Positions 19,302-29,162 are shown, counted from the first letter of the stretch. The stretch is DNA of 64,000 bases from Pseudoalteromonas sp. MMG007 (GCF_018100985.1 NZ_JAGJEI010000003.1:124001-188000), one strand, 5' to 3'. Program-made: numbers and translations. Notes: generated by a model not told the origin, from the letters alone.

Positions 19302-19679
19302 TTACTAAGACTACACTTTTTATTATGATAACGATCCCCGTCCATGGGCAATCAATTTGGAAAATCAAAAACCAAACACATTATTGGCTATAAATCACAC
19401 TTATGAGTTAACTCGGTTTATTACCAATATAACATCTTAAATAACCTTAAAATTAACCTAACACATAAAAACATTACCAATCAAGCTGGCCAATTGTATT
19501 ATTTTAAACTAAATTGGTAATACACAAACGCAACCATTGGTGTATAGTGGTTTGTAAGCGTTATATCGCGTTAGAATTTTGACATAATAGTGAATTTTGG
19601 GGTAACCTCTGCTATTAACAGTTGTTTTTGACTATTAGGCCGCAGAGGCCATTATTCCTTAAGGTAATGAAGGTAAAAT
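19302..19679 (+). promoter_or_regulatory. upstream region of the GntR gene with repeated ATTACCAAT half-sites
   Basis: The half-site ATTACCAAT occurs at 19420-19428 and 19473-19481, and its complement ATTGGTAAT at 19513-19521. FadR-subfamily GntR regulators of the UxuR/ExuR type bind TTGGT/ACCAA inverted sites, so these may be autoregulatory operators. A CCTCTGC/GCAGAGG inverted pair follows in the leader. Confidence 0.5.
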
Positions 19680-20420
19680 ATGGGTAATCGTCGCTTATTT
19701 TGGCGCATTGTTGATAAAGTTGAGTCTTTGATAAATCAAGGTGAGTTTTCAGCTGGTAGTCGTTTACCACCAGAGCGTGAACTTGCTGAAATGTTTGACG
19801 TAAGTCGCCCTACTATCAGAGAAGCTATTATCGCATTGGAAGTGCGCGGCCGAGTGGAAGTTAAAACCGGCTCAGGTGTTTATGTTGTAGAGCAGCTTGA
19901 AAAGCCAATAAAATCTAAAGAAATAAGTGCTTTTGAACTGACTCAAGCTCGTGCGTTAATCGAAGGTGAAATTGCCGCACTAGCCGCTCAAACAATTACA
20001 GAAGAAGAACTTGAGCAATTAAACAAAACGCTAATCGCTATGGAAAAAGGCCTTTATGTAGAGCAAGCTGACCGTGAATTTCACGAAATTATAGCCCGCG
20101 CTACCCGCAATAAAGCCCTAGAATACGCAGTATCTAATCTGTGGGATTTACGCCTAAATAATTCTCAAATCGTGACTGACTACGGCAGTGTATGTAAAAA
20201 CAATAACGAGTGTGTAATGGACGAACATACCGCTATTTATAATGCCCTGCAAACACACGACGCAAATGCAGCACGAATTGCAATGCACAAACACTTCAAC
20301 CGTTTAATCAATGCTTTATTTGATGCGGTAGAAGCACGCGCACTAGAAGAAATAAAACGCAAAAATAACGAAAAACGCGGCCTTTACTCTCTAGATGGTT
20401 TAGTTAAAAGCGCAAACTGA
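19680..20420 (+). CDS. GntR family regulator, FadR (FCD) subfamily
   Basis: Transcription factor of 246 residues. The N-terminal winged helix-turn-helix (about residues 5-72) has the typical GSRLPPERELAEMFDVSRPT and IREAIIALEVRGRVEVKTGSG motifs. The C-terminal FCD effector domain contains the metal/ligand histidines (DREFHEIIARAT, MHKHFNRL). Family members usually respond to organic acids or sugar acids; sequence resembles the UxuR/ExuR hexuronate branch, but no catabolic genes are adjacent. ATG at 19680 follows GAAGG. A strong terminator follows, so it is monocistronic. Confidence 0.88.
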   Translation: MGNRRLFWRIVDKVESLINQGEFSAGSRLPPERELAEMFDVSRPTIREAIIALEVRGRVEVKTGSGVYVVEQLEKPIKSKEISAFELTQARALIEGEIAALAAQTITEEELEQLNKTLIAMEKGLYVEQADREFHEIIARATRNKALEYAVSNLWDLRLNNSQIVTDYGSVCKNNNECVMDEHTAIYNALQTHDANAARIAMHKHFNRLINALFDAVEARALEEIKRKNNEKRGLYSLDGLVKSAN

Positions 20421-20443
20421 TCTCTATATTCATTACTTAATTT

Positions 20444-20481
20444 AAAAATAGCGAACAAGTTAACTTGTTCGCTATTTTTTT
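20444..20481 (+). terminator. intrinsic terminator after the GntR gene
   Basis: Long perfect inverted repeat centred at 20461 (AATAGCGAACAAGT with its complement) followed by a run of T. The A run before it makes it possibly bidirectional. Confidence 0.85.
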
Positions 20482-20713
20482 GCTTATTATTTGTTATACC
20501 TCTGTAAAGCTATTCTATTAGAGTACACAACATGCTTTTTATAAACACGAGCTATGCATTTAGTCTGTTATAAAACACCTAATAACGCATTCAGGGTTTA
20601 ATTATTTTTTAAGTAACACTTCCGGATGTATTAATTACTGTGTATTGATGTTTCGCCTCTAATAAAAAAAAGATACACTTCGCAAAATTAGCCGATTGTT
20701 ATCAAGGAACTCA

Positions 20714-21568
20714 ATGCAATCATCCACTAAAGATTTTTTAATAGCTGTTGTTTGCGTTATTTTAGCCATGATAACCATTCAATCAGGGGCTTCATTTGCC
20801 AAGCAACTATTCCCTATTGTTGGGCCTGAGGGGACAACTGCGCTCAGGCTAGGTTTTTCTGCGTTAATTTTATGCTTAATATTTAAGCCTTGGAAAAGCT
20901 TTCCTGTCCGAGGGCACCGGCTTTCTATTGTTGTATACGGCTTGAGCCTTGGCGGGATGAATATTTTATTTTATTACGCAATAGCGCGTATTCCTTTAGG
21001 CATAGGTGTTGCGCTTGAATTTACTGGCCCCTTAGCTGTTGCTTTATTTAGCTCACGCGCTAAACGCGATTTATTTTGGGTTGCCTGCGCCATAGCAGGT
21101 ATTTTGTTATTACTACCCGATATGAACAGCCAAGATAGCCTCGACCCAATAGGTGTCATACTTGCCCTTGCAGCAGGCGCTTGCTGGTCGGCGTATATTT
21201 TATTTGGTAAAAAAACTGGCACTCAAAGCTCAGGAGGAGCAACCGTTGCTTTGGGTATGACCGTGGCTGCATTAGTACTAGTCCCTTATGGTGGCATATC
21301 GCAAAGCAGTGCATTTACATGGGAAATAATACCCCTTGGTATTGGCATTGCCATTTTATCAAGCGCTCTGCCCTATACGCTTGAGATGGTCGCTCTTCGT
21401 AATATGCCAGCACAAGGGTTTAGTATTATACTTAGTTTAGAGCCTGCTTTTGCAGCCCTTGCAGGTTTTATTATTCTTGGAGAATTACTAACACTGTGGC
21501 AATGGTTAGCTATTTTATTAGTAATTATAGCCTCTGTTGGCAGTTCATTCTCAAGTGTAAAAAAATAA
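20714..21568 (+). CDS. rhtA: threonine/homoserine exporter RhtA-like EamA transporter
   Basis: Ten-helix drug/metabolite transporter of about 284 residues. It shares long stretches with E. coli RhtA as I recall it: QSGASFAKQLFPIVG, TALRLGF, YGLSLGGMN, PLGIGVALEFTGPLAVALFS, AGACWSAYILFG and ILSSALPYTLEM. RhtA exports threonine and homoserine across the inner membrane. ATG at 20714 is chosen over the TTG at 20696 because AAGGA sits five bases before it. It is monocistronic, with terminators on both sides. Confidence 0.88.
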   Translation: MQSSTKDFLIAVVCVILAMITIQSGASFAKQLFPIVGPEGTTALRLGFSALILCLIFKPWKSFPVRGHRLSIVVYGLSLGGMNILFYYAIARIPLGIGVALEFTGPLAVALFSSRAKRDLFWVACAIAGILLLLPDMNSQDSLDPIGVILALAAGACWSAYILFGKKTGTQSSGGATVALGMTVAALVLVPYGGISQSSAFTWEIIPLGIGIAILSSALPYTLEMVALRNMPAQGFSIILSLEPAFAALAGFIILGELLTLWQWLAILLVIIASVGSSFSSVKK

Positions 21569-21593
21569 TAAAAATACTCGAGTCATTTAAAAC

Positions 21594-21628
21594 AAAACAG
21601 CCATCGTATAAATAACGATAGCTGTTTT
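21594..21628. terminator. bidirectional terminator between rhtA and the MFS gene
   Basis: Arms AAAACAGCCATCGT (21594-21607) and ACGATAGCTGTTTT (21615-21628) pair with one mismatch. A/T runs on both sides suit convergent genes. Confidence 0.8.
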
Positions 21629-21642
21629 ACTTAAAGTAACGA

Positions 21643-22839
21643 TTAACTAACTGTTTGAGTGTCTCTTTTGGTTGTTAGCAAATATCCAATTAACGAAATA
21701 AACGGCATCCCAGCTGCCACAAGCGCCACACTTGTCCAGCCACCAGCTTCGTATAGTGGGCTCGCGATAAGCGAACCTACAGCCCCCCCGACAAAAATAC
21801 TCGTCATGTAAATCGCGTTCAATCGCGCACGACTTTGCGGCTCTAATGAATACACAGCCCGTTGCCCAAGCACCATGTTTGCTTGCACTGCAAAATCAAT
21901 AAACACACCTGTTAAGACTAAAATTATTATCCCGTTGGGTAACTCAAATAAGCTAGGTAAAAAGCACACTGCGGCAATCACCTTTGCCAATAACGATAAC
22001 TGATGCGTATAACCTTTATCAGCCAAGCGCCCTACAATAGGAGCCGCTATAGCACCTGCTGCGCCAACTAAAGCAAATAAGGCTATTTGTGATTGCGATA
22101 AACCATATTCTCGCGCAAGTACAATGGGTACGCTTGTCCAAAATAAGCTAAACGAGGCAAACATTAACGCTTGAAAAAAAGCACGTTGACGTAAAACGGG
22201 CTGACTTATCATTAACTGCTTAAGCGATTTTAATAATTTAAAATACGTTGTCTTTTGAGTTGGCTGCCTGTGCGGAATAGCAAAATAAATAACGCTTGCT
22301 ATAAACACCATACAGCCAGCTGCAAAGTAAAATACTGAACGCCAACCAAAGTGATCGGCAATTAGGCTCGATATAGGCCTTGCGAGTAAAATACCTAATA
22401 GTAACCCCGCCATTATATTACCCAACACTTGGCCACGCTTTTCGTCAGACGATAAGTGTGCCGCAAGCGGAATAAGCACCTGAACAGACACCGAGCTAAT
22501 ACCTATCATTAAACATAAGATAAGCATTACATTTGGGGTATCGGCAAGGGCTGTGCCTATTAAGCTCAAAAACGATACCCCAAGCGTAATAAGCATTAAG
22601 CGCTTGTTCTCGATAAGATCAGCTAATGGCACCAAAAAAGACAGCCCAAGGGCATAGCCAATTTGCGTAAGCGACACAATAAAACTTGCACTGTGCGGGC
22701 TTAATCCTACCTCAGGCGCTAATAACTCAATAATAGGTTGAGCGTAGTAAATATTGGCAACAATTAGGCCGCAACATAAAGCAATAATACCAACAAGTGT
22801 ATTGCTAAGGGGCTGCGGTGAAACGCCTGTTTGAGTCAT
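21643..22839 (-). CDS. MFS transporter, drug-efflux type
   Basis: Twelve-helix major facilitator of about 398 residues. The motif region QIGYALGLSFLVPLADLIENKR is the loop 2-3 signature seen in small-molecule exporters of the YnfM/YgaY type. ATG at 22839 is chosen because the preceding 19 codons of the longer frame lack a binding site, while AGAGAA precedes 22839. It follows the old-yellow-enzyme gene on the same strand, but a terminator lies between them. The substrate is unknown. Confidence 0.85.
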   Translation of the reverse strand: MTQTGVSPQPLSNTLVGIIALCCGLIVANIYYAQPIIELLAPEVGLSPHSASFIVSLTQIGYALGLSFLVPLADLIENKRLMLITLGVSFLSLIGTALADTPNVMLILCLMIGISSVSVQVLIPLAAHLSSDEKRGQVLGNIMAGLLLGILLARPISSLIADHFGWRSVFYFAAGCMVFIASVIYFAIPHRQPTQKTTYFKLLKSLKQLMISQPVLRQRAFFQALMFASFSLFWTSVPIVLAREYGLSQSQIALFALVGAAGAIAAPIVGRLADKGYTHQLSLLAKVIAAVCFLPSLFELPNGIIILVLTGVFIDFAVQANMVLGQRAVYSLEPQSRARLNAIYMTSIFVGGAVGSLIASPLYEAGGWTSVALVAAGMPFISLIGYLLTTKRDTQTVS

Positions 22840-22870
22840 GTAGTTCTCTGTTTTATAGAGTTTAAAATAA

Positions 22871-22901
22871 TAAAACCCAATGGATGCAAAGCCCATTGGG
22901 T
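22871..22901 (-). terminator. intrinsic terminator after the OYE reductase gene
   Basis: Arms ACCCAATGG (22875-22883) and CCATTGGGT (22893-22901). On the minus strand a T-rich tract follows the stem. It separates the reductase from the MFS gene. Confidence 0.75.
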
Positions 22902-22919
22902 CATAACCTGATAGCTAAT

Positions 22920-24014
22920 TTATTTTATAGGTGATGGCTTACCATGCGGGCTTGAGCGTAAATACTGTTTAGGTGCAGTAACGGTAGCACCAAGCTCTGC
23001 TGCAGCATGCCAAGGCCAGTGCGGATCATATAAAATACCACGCGCAAGGGCTACGCCATCGGCTTGCTGTTCGTTAATAATATCTTCGGCTTGTTGTGGC
23101 TGCGTTATTAACCCCACCGCTATAACAGGCATATTCACAACCTCTTTAATAGCTGTTGCAAATGGAACCTGAAAGTTAGGTTTAACAGGTATTTGTTGCT
23201 CAGGACTTAAACCCGCAGTGCTTACATGAATAAAATCACAGCCAAGCTCATCAAGTGCTTTAGCAAGCGCTACTGATTGTTCTAAATCCCAGCCACCTTC
23301 TACCCAGTCGGTGGCAGAAATACGAATACCCACTGGTTTGTTGCTGTTAAATTCTGCGCGAACAGCTTTAAATACTTCAAGCACAATACGCATACGGTTT
23401 TGCAAACTGCCTCCGTATTCATCATCGCGCTTATTACTCAAAGGTGATAAAAACTGATGCAGCAAATAACCATGCGCCCCATGTAGCTCAATTAAATCAA
23501 GGCCGAGCTCGTCAGCACGTTTAGCGGCGCTTACAAAGTCTTTAATTAATGAGTCTATGTCGGATTGGCTCATGGCTTTTGGCTCTGGGCTATTTTCGTC
23601 ATACGCGACTGCTGAAGGCGCAAGCGTTTGCCAGCCGTTTTCATCAGTTGGGCTTAATGCACCACCCCCATCCCATGGCTTTTCTGTAGAAGCTTTACGC
23701 CCTGCATGCGCAAGTTGAATACCAATAGGCATAGGGCTGTAATGCCTCACTGCTTTTAAACTTTTGCCTAATGCTTGCTGGGTTTCGTTATCCCAAAGTC
23801 CTAAATCACCGTAACTTATACGCCCCTCTGGGTTTACCGCTGTAGCCTCTAAAATAAGCAACCCTGCACCACTTAAACTTAACTGCCCTAAGTGAATTTT
23901 ATGCCAATCACTGGCGGCACCATTATTAGCTGAATATTGGCACATAGGCGCAATAATAATTCGGTTGCTTAATGTGAGTTGACCTATGTTTAAAGGCGAA
24001 AATAACTGACTCAT
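22920..24014 (-). CDS. NADH:flavin oxidoreductase, YqjM-type old yellow enzyme
   Basis: FMN-dependent ene-reductase of 364 residues forming a TIM barrel. Diagnostic YqjM-class motifs are seen: APMCQYSA near the N-terminus with the class-specific Cys, GIQLAHAGRKAS, IELHGAHGYLLHQFLSP, NKRDDEYGGSLQNRMR and the late ALARGILYDPHWPWHAA. These enzymes reduce activated C=C bonds of electrophiles. ATG at 24014 is selected because AAGGAG sits seven bases upstream; the longer frame adds an unlikely leader. A small CGCAC/GTGCG palindrome (24033-24046) lies just upstream and could be an operator. Confidence 0.9.
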   Translation of the reverse strand: MSQLFSPLNIGQLTLSNRIIIAPMCQYSANNGAASDWHKIHLGQLSLSGAGLLILEATAVNPEGRISYGDLGLWDNETQQALGKSLKAVRHYSPMPIGIQLAHAGRKASTEKPWDGGGALSPTDENGWQTLAPSAVAYDENSPEPKAMSQSDIDSLIKDFVSAAKRADELGLDLIELHGAHGYLLHQFLSPLSNKRDDEYGGSLQNRMRIVLEVFKAVRAEFNSNKPVGIRISATDWVEGGWDLEQSVALAKALDELGCDFIHVSTAGLSPEQQIPVKPNFQVPFATAIKEVVNMPVIAVGLITQPQQAEDIINEQQADGVALARGILYDPHWPWHAAAELGATVTAPKQYLRSSPHGKPSPIK

Positions 24015-24443
24015 TGCTTGCTCCTTAATGCGCGCACACTCGTGCGAATTGAAATAGCTTACGATAACTAACAACAATGGGGATCAAACTTAATTTTTAC
24101 AGTGCAAAAAGTAGAATAAGTCATGACTAAAAGAACTATAAATAATGTTTTTTATCGCTGTATAGAAAGCATTAACAATCACTACAATCAGCGAAATTTT
24201 ATAAACATGAATGGCTATTAACTTTTAATAAAACAAGCTAGCTTCGTATAGCGTGTACCCTTTTCGCTGTGAGTCATTAAATGCAAGGATACTGCTATAT
24301 AAATTAGAGCTCATTTAAGCCTACTATTTATTCCAAAAAAGTGAATTAAAATTCAACTTTATTATTCCCTGCAATCTAACTCCCTGATAAACTGCTTAAC
24401 TTAATTTACTAATGTAAAATATTTGAACTGGGGATCACTTTTT
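24015..24443. other. divergent intergenic region between the reductase and a TonB receptor
   Basis: About 430 bases without an ORF. It must hold both promoters. Apart from the CGCAC-ACTC-GTGCG palindrome near the reductase start, nothing specific was recognised. Confidence 0.5.
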
Positions 24444-26861
24444 ATGTTTAAACCAAGCTTGTTAACCTTGGCTATTTCGAGCGCTGTTTCTAGCGTATTT
24501 TTATTGCCCAATGCCGCACTTGCTCAAGAAGAAGTTGCAGCTAAAAACAAATCACTCGAAGTAATCGAAGTTACAGCAACAAGGCGCAGCGGCTCTGTAC
24601 AAAATGCACCGCTAAATATTACAGCGCTTGATGCAGATATTATGAAAGATCAAAATATCAGTGAGCTTGCCGATGTAGCACGTTGGGTGCCTGGTTTAAC
24701 AATTACCGATCAAGGTGGTCGCTCTGGCTCCCCTATTATTGTTCGTGGTTTAAACACAAACTCGTCTGGTCCATCATCAGATGGCGGCACGGTATCTACT
24801 TACATTAACGAAATTCCGGTTTCGGTTGATATGCGTTTAGTAGATATAGAGCGCGTAGAAGTACTTATTGGGCCACAAGGTACCCTTTATGGTGCAGGCA
24901 CATTAGGCGGCGCAATCCGTTATATGCTTAAACAGCCGGAGCTTGATTTTACGTCATTCGAAGTTTATGGCGACCTATTTCAAACCCAAGAAAGCGACTC
25001 TCTAGGTGGCGAAGGTGGCTTTATTGTTAACCTTCCTATTATTGAAGATAAATTAGCAGTTCGCGCAAGCTTAAACGTATACGAAGATCCTGGCTTTATT
25101 GATTACGGTTACGTAGTACGTGAGCCAGGTGTATCGCTACCCGATCCTGATTGGAACGACAGCTCAGCAGTTAATAACAACCTCAAAGACATAAAAGATG
25201 CTAACGGCGAAACCACTACTACAGGTCGAATTTCTGTACGCTTTAAACCAAACGAATCGTTTGAAGGTACGCTTAACTACTTTTACCAAAACCAAGACAG
25301 CGAAGGCCGCTCAATTGTTCATTACAACAGCCTTAATGCAAATAATGGTTTGAACGATGTAATAGGCAAATACGAATCGGCTTATCGCTTTGAAGAACCA
25401 CGTGAGAAAGAAGATCAATTACTAAGCCTTGAGCTAAAAGCCGATTTAGGTTTTGCCGAGCTTGTATCGGCAACGGGTATTTCAAACTTTGATGCCGACG
25501 GACAACGCGACCAAACCGATTTACTTATTCGTCTTGATTACGGTTATGAAGAGTTCCCTTCGTTTTCAACATTTACTCGTGAAATTGATGAAGAAGATAC
25601 CTTCACCCAAGAAATTCGCTTAGTGTCGCAAAGCGACAGCGATCTTAATTGGATCGTGGGTGGCTTTTACAATAAAACAGAAACCGAAGCATCAAGCAGA
25701 GAGTTCACGCCTGGATTTGACCAATTCGCTATCGATAACTTTGGCGGCGCGCAGCTAAGACCCGACTCATTGGAATACTTAGAGCTTACAAAAAGTACCG
25801 TCACTGAGTCTGCACTATTTGGTGAAATTGGCTACCAAGTTACCGACAAATTAGATGTGACCATTGGTGCACGTTTTTACGAATACGATGTAGAGGCGCA
25901 AGCAGCATTTGACTTCCCGCTTGCAAATACACTTTATGGTGATGCAGACCCTGATGCAATCACCGTTGCTTACGAAAAAGACGAAGCAGGCGATAACGGT
26001 AACTTATTCAAATTTAATGCTAAATACCAGTTTACTAATTCAGTCATGGGTTATGTAACAGTAAGTGAAGGCTTTAGAATTGGCGGTTCCAACCTTCTAG
26101 CTGTTTGCCCTGATCCTATCCCTGACAACCAGCAAACAGGGTGTGGTAACGCTGACGAAAGGCTTTTTGATGCAGATACTACTACAAACTACGAGTTAGG
26201 CTTTAAAAGTACCTGGTTTAGAAGCCAATTACACTTTAACGCCGCGTTATTCAACATAGATTGGGATGATGCACAAATTACAGGCGCTACAGATGTAGGC
26301 CAGTTAACTTATCTTTCAAACGCAGGCAGCGCAAATGCAAAAGGGATTGAAATTTCTTCCCGTGCCATTTTATCTGACTCGTTCTCGGTTTATGCAACTT
26401 ACGCATACACCAAAGCAGAGCTAACATCAGACGCACCATTTTTGTTTAATGCTGATGGCACCGATGGCGCTGAAGATGGCGACCGTTTACCGGGCTCGCC
26501 AGAGCATCAGTTCTCAATGGGTATAAACTACCAAACAGATGTGTTTAACGACAAAACCCTTGATATTAACTACGGTTTAACCGCACAAAGTGATGTAATT
26601 TCAAAAGTAGGTTTGCATGACAATGGCGAAACCCTGCCAGGTTACAGCTTAAGCAATATTTCTGCTAAGCTAACGGCTGATGAGTGGTCTACTACTTTAT
26701 ACGTCGATAACGTATTTAATAAATACGCCGTTACATCAGTACGTCGTTCAGATGCCGATATAACATCAGCAAATGGCGCCGACATACAACGTAACTACGG
26801 TCATTACATTAATCGCCCACTAACGGTAGGTGTTAAATTTAACTATAAATTTGAAATATAA
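24444..26861 (+). CDS. TonB-dependent outer membrane receptor
   Basis: Outer-membrane transporter of about 805 residues. A signal peptide (MFKPSLLTLAISSAVSSVFL, cleaved after ALAQ) precedes a TonB box-like region (LEVIEVTATRR), the plug domain (IIVRGLNTN, VEVLIGPQGTLYGAGTLGGAIRY) and a 22-strand barrel ending in aromatic FNYKFEI. ATG at 24444 is chosen over TTG at 24423 since the leader then begins at the signal peptide. The substrate is unknown; this branch is common for carbohydrates and other organics in marine bacteria. It has its own terminator but is followed closely by a sulfotransferase gene. Confidence 0.92.
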   Translation: MFKPSLLTLAISSAVSSVFLLPNAALAQEEVAAKNKSLEVIEVTATRRSGSVQNAPLNITALDADIMKDQNISELADVARWVPGLTITDQGGRSGSPIIVRGLNTNSSGPSSDGGTVSTYINEIPVSVDMRLVDIERVEVLIGPQGTLYGAGTLGGAIRYMLKQPELDFTSFEVYGDLFQTQESDSLGGEGGFIVNLPIIEDKLAVRASLNVYEDPGFIDYGYVVREPGVSLPDPDWNDSSAVNNNLKDIKDANGETTTTGRISVRFKPNESFEGTLNYFYQNQDSEGRSIVHYNSLNANNGLNDVIGKYESAYRFEEPREKEDQLLSLELKADLGFAELVSATGISNFDADGQRDQTDLLIRLDYGYEEFPSFSTFTREIDEEDTFTQEIRLVSQSDSDLNWIVGGFYNKTETEASSREFTPGFDQFAIDNFGGAQLRPDSLEYLELTKSTVTESALFGEIGYQVTDKLDVTIGARFYEYDVEAQAAFDFPLANTLYGDADPDAITVAYEKDEAGDNGNLFKFNAKYQFTNSVMGYVTVSEGFRIGGSNLLAVCPDPIPDNQQTGCGNADERLFDADTTTNYELGFKSTWFRSQLHFNAALFNIDWDDAQITGATDVGQLTYLSNAGSANAKGIEISSRAILSDSFSVYATYAYTKAELTSDAPFLFNADGTDGAEDGDRLPGSPEHQFSMGINYQTDVFNDKTLDINYGLTAQSDVISKVGLHDNGETLPGYSLSNISAKLTADEWSTTLYVDNVFNKYAVTSVRRSDADITSANGADIQRNYGHYINRPLTVGVKFNYKFEI

Positions 26862-26888
26862 TTTAAAGTCACTTTTAAACAATGTTAT

Positions 26889-26916
26889 AAGGCTCAAATT
26901 TATTTGAGCCTTTTTT
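26889..26916 (+). terminator. intrinsic terminator after the TonB receptor gene
   Basis: AAGGCTCAAA (26889-26898) pairs with TTTGAGCCTT (26903-26912) and is followed by T residues. Strong rho-independent form. Confidence 0.88.
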
Positions 26917-26953
26917 CTTTATTAACGCGTAACTAAACAATAAAAATAAAACA

Positions 26954-28537
26954 ATGCAGCCAAATTTAAAACAACTCCACCAAAGCGCAATTAATCATTT
27001 AAACCAAGGCAATATTGAACTTGCTCATAAAGCGTTAGTTGAATTGGTGACTCAAAAAAACGACTTTGCCGATGGGTACTTTTTATTGGCCATGGTTAAT
27101 TTACATGTTGGGCAAATTCACAAAGCCATAAAGTTAATCGAAAAAGCCCTTAGCTTTGGTAAAAGCATTGAATATACCGCCCAACTTGCAAAGTGTTATG
27201 CATTAACAGGTGAGCTTACTAAAGCCAAAAACACCGCTTTAGCCATACCCGTTGAGCAAATAAAAATGCCTCTTGAAGCCGACACCTTAGGTGTTGCACT
27301 TACACAAGCTGGCCTGCACAAAGAGGCACTAAATTACTTTAACTGCGCTATTGAACTGGCTAACCGTGCAAATAAACCGCAACCACAGTTTTATTATAAT
27401 TTAGGGGTAAGCGCTAAGTTTTTAGGCCAATTTGAACAAGCCAAAAATGCATTTGAAAGCGCAATTACCCTAAACCCACTTCACCATGCAAGCCATTTTG
27501 CATTAAGCGATTTAACCAAAGCGTCGCTGAAAAATAACCATATAGAACGCTTAATAAACGTGTTTGAGCAGGTAACACACCCCGATGCAAAACTGCATAT
27601 AGGCCATGCCTTAGCAAAAGAGTACCAAGACATAGGTGAGTTTGATAATGCGTTTAAAAGCCTAGAGCAAGGTAAAATGGCTAAACGGGCTATGCAGCCA
27701 TTTGATCATAAAAGCTCAGCTGAGCTATTTGAACATATTAATTATCTAAGTAAACAGTACGCACAAGCGCTAACACAAGGTAACCCTACGACCGAGCCTA
27801 TTTTTGTATTAGGTATGCCCCGCTCTGGCACCACATTAGTTGAGAGAATATTATCGAGCCACAGCGACGTACAATCAGCCGGTGAATTACAAGACTTTGG
27901 CCTAAGCGTTAAAAAATTAAGCCAAACTCAAACACCGCATGTACTCGATACTCAAACACTCACTAAAGCTTACGAGCTTGATTTTAATCAGCTTGGGTCA
28001 ACCTATTTAAACGCCACTCGCGTAACCACCGGCAGCCATAAGCACTTTATAGATAAACTCCCGTTTAACTTTTTTTATATCGACTTAATAACTAAAGCCC
28101 TACCAAACGCTAAAATTATTTGCATGCTGCGCGACCCAATGGACACCTGCATTGGTAACTATCGCCAGTTATTTACAATAAATAACCCCTACTACGCATA
28201 CTCGCTCGATTTACTCGACACTGCCAAATTTTATAGCCGCTTTTACAAACTCATGCAGCACTTAAGCTCCCTGCACATCAATATAAAATTAGTAAAATAC
28301 GAAGAATTAGTCGCAGAGCCCGAGCAACAAATAAAAGAGTTAGTCAGCTTTTGTAATTTAGAGTGGCAAGCACAATGTATAGACTTTCACTTAAATACTG
28401 CACCGGTCTCTACGGCCAGTAAAGTACAAGTACGCCAACCACTTAACAATAAAGCAATTGGCCGTTGGAAGGCGTTTAAGCCCCATACTGATGCAGCAGT
28501 GGAGTACCTTTTAAAACAGGGTATAAATATTGAGTAA
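26954..28537 (+). CDS. TPR-repeat sulfotransferase family protein
   Basis: A 527-residue protein. The first half (about 5-250) is a series of tetratricopeptide repeats. The second half is a PAPS-dependent sulfotransferase domain: the 5'-phosphosulfate loop is FVLGMPRSGTTLVERIL near residue 283, and the 3'-phosphate motif follows at LRDPMDTCIGNYRQ. It would transfer sulfate from PAPS to an unknown acceptor. Such proteins often sit beside TonB receptors in marine proteobacteria. The 3' end is closely followed by, or overlaps, a small secreted-protein gene. No signal peptide was seen, so it is cytoplasmic. Confidence 0.85.
   Translation: MQPNLKQLHQSAINHLNQGNIELAHKALVELVTQKNDFADGYFLLAMVNLHVGQIHKAIKLIEKALSFGKSIEYTAQLAKCYALTGELTKAKNTALAIPVEQIKMPLEADTLGVALTQAGLHKEALNYFNCAIELANRANKPQPQFYYNLGVSAKFLGQFEQAKNAFESAITLNPLHHASHFALSDLTKASLKNNHIERLINVFEQVTHPDAKLHIGHALAKEYQDIGEFDNAFKSLEQGKMAKRAMQPFDHKSSAELFEHINYLSKQYAQALTQGNPTTEPIFVLGMPRSGTTLVERILSSHSDVQSAGELQDFGLSVKKLSQTQTPHVLDTQTLTKAYELDFNQLGSTYLNATRVTTGSHKHFIDKLPFNFFYIDLITKALPNAKIICMLRDPMDTCIGNYRQLFTINNPYYAYSLDLLDTAKFYSRFYKLMQHLSSLHINIKLVKYEELVAEPEQQIKELVSFCNLEWQAQCIDFHLNTAPVSTASKVQVRQPLNNKAIGRWKAFKPHTDAAVEYLLKQGINIE
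28339..28387 (+). repeat. direct repeat copy A, inside the sulfotransferase gene
   Basis: A 49-base segment of the sulfotransferase coding sequence that recurs at 29166-29214 with five mismatches. Direction is the same. Confidence 0.85.
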
Positions 28538-29162
28538 ATATTTTTTGAAAAATATAAATATGTTCATCATTTTAATCTTTTTATTCTGCGCCCATAGTAA
28601 TGCAGTTACGATCAATACAGATATTAAAAATAAAAGACACTTAGAAGTAGAGGTATCAACTGGTCTAAAGTTGCCTCTAAATTTTGAACTATTAACTCAA
28701 AAAAAGCTTCTTAACTTACTAAATAAACACAACAACTGCTCTATCAAAGACGAACATCATAACAATCGATTTGTCTCAGTTTTTAAGCTAAGTTCGGGCG
28801 ATAAACTACTTGCATTAGCTTGCAACACTGGAGCATATCAAGATAGCTATTTGACCTATTATATCAATGTGTCAACTAATATGGCTTACCCCATAACATG
28901 GGCAGAGCCTACCTTTATTGATAATAATTGGAAGCTAAAGCCCACTAATTTACTTACCGGCAGCATTGAAGTTAGTGAAATAGAGAATGAATTAAAGTCT
29001 CTGCGCTTATATTCTGCTTTTGGCTCTTGCGGTTATAAAGTCAATTACACCATTTCGTTCCCACAATTGATTAATCTAAAACCTAATTTAATACATGCAG
29101 ACAACGATTGTGGTAATAGCCTCTTAGTTGATAAGTGGCCTATAATTTCCAATACAAATTAA
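28530..29162 (+). CDS. small secreted hypothetical protein
   Basis: A 210-residue protein with an N-terminal signal peptide (MFIILIFLFCAHSNA, if read from ATG at 28560). The mature part has four Cys that may form disulfides (NNCSIKD, LACNTG, SCGYK, DNDCG), so it is probably periplasmic. The TTG at 28530 overlaps the sulfotransferase stop by eight bases; ATG at 28560 is equally possible. No family was recognised. It lies between two copies of a 49-base direct repeat, which suggests it was inserted or arose with a rearrangement. Confidence 0.6.
   Translation: MSKYFLKNINMFIILIFLFCAHSNAVTINTDIKNKRHLEVEVSTGLKLPLNFELLTQKKLLNLLNKHNNCSIKDEHHNNRFVSVFKLSSGDKLLALACNTGAYQDSYLTYYINVSTNMAYPITWAEPTFIDNNWKLKPTNLLTGSIEVSEIENELKSLRLYSAFGSCGYKVNYTISFPQLINLKPNLIHADNDCGNSLLVDKWPIISNTN

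Noticed and set aside
20421-20713. Amino-acid riboswitch upstream of rhtA
   Set aside because: No conserved stem pattern of a known threonine- or lysine-type riboswitch could be read.
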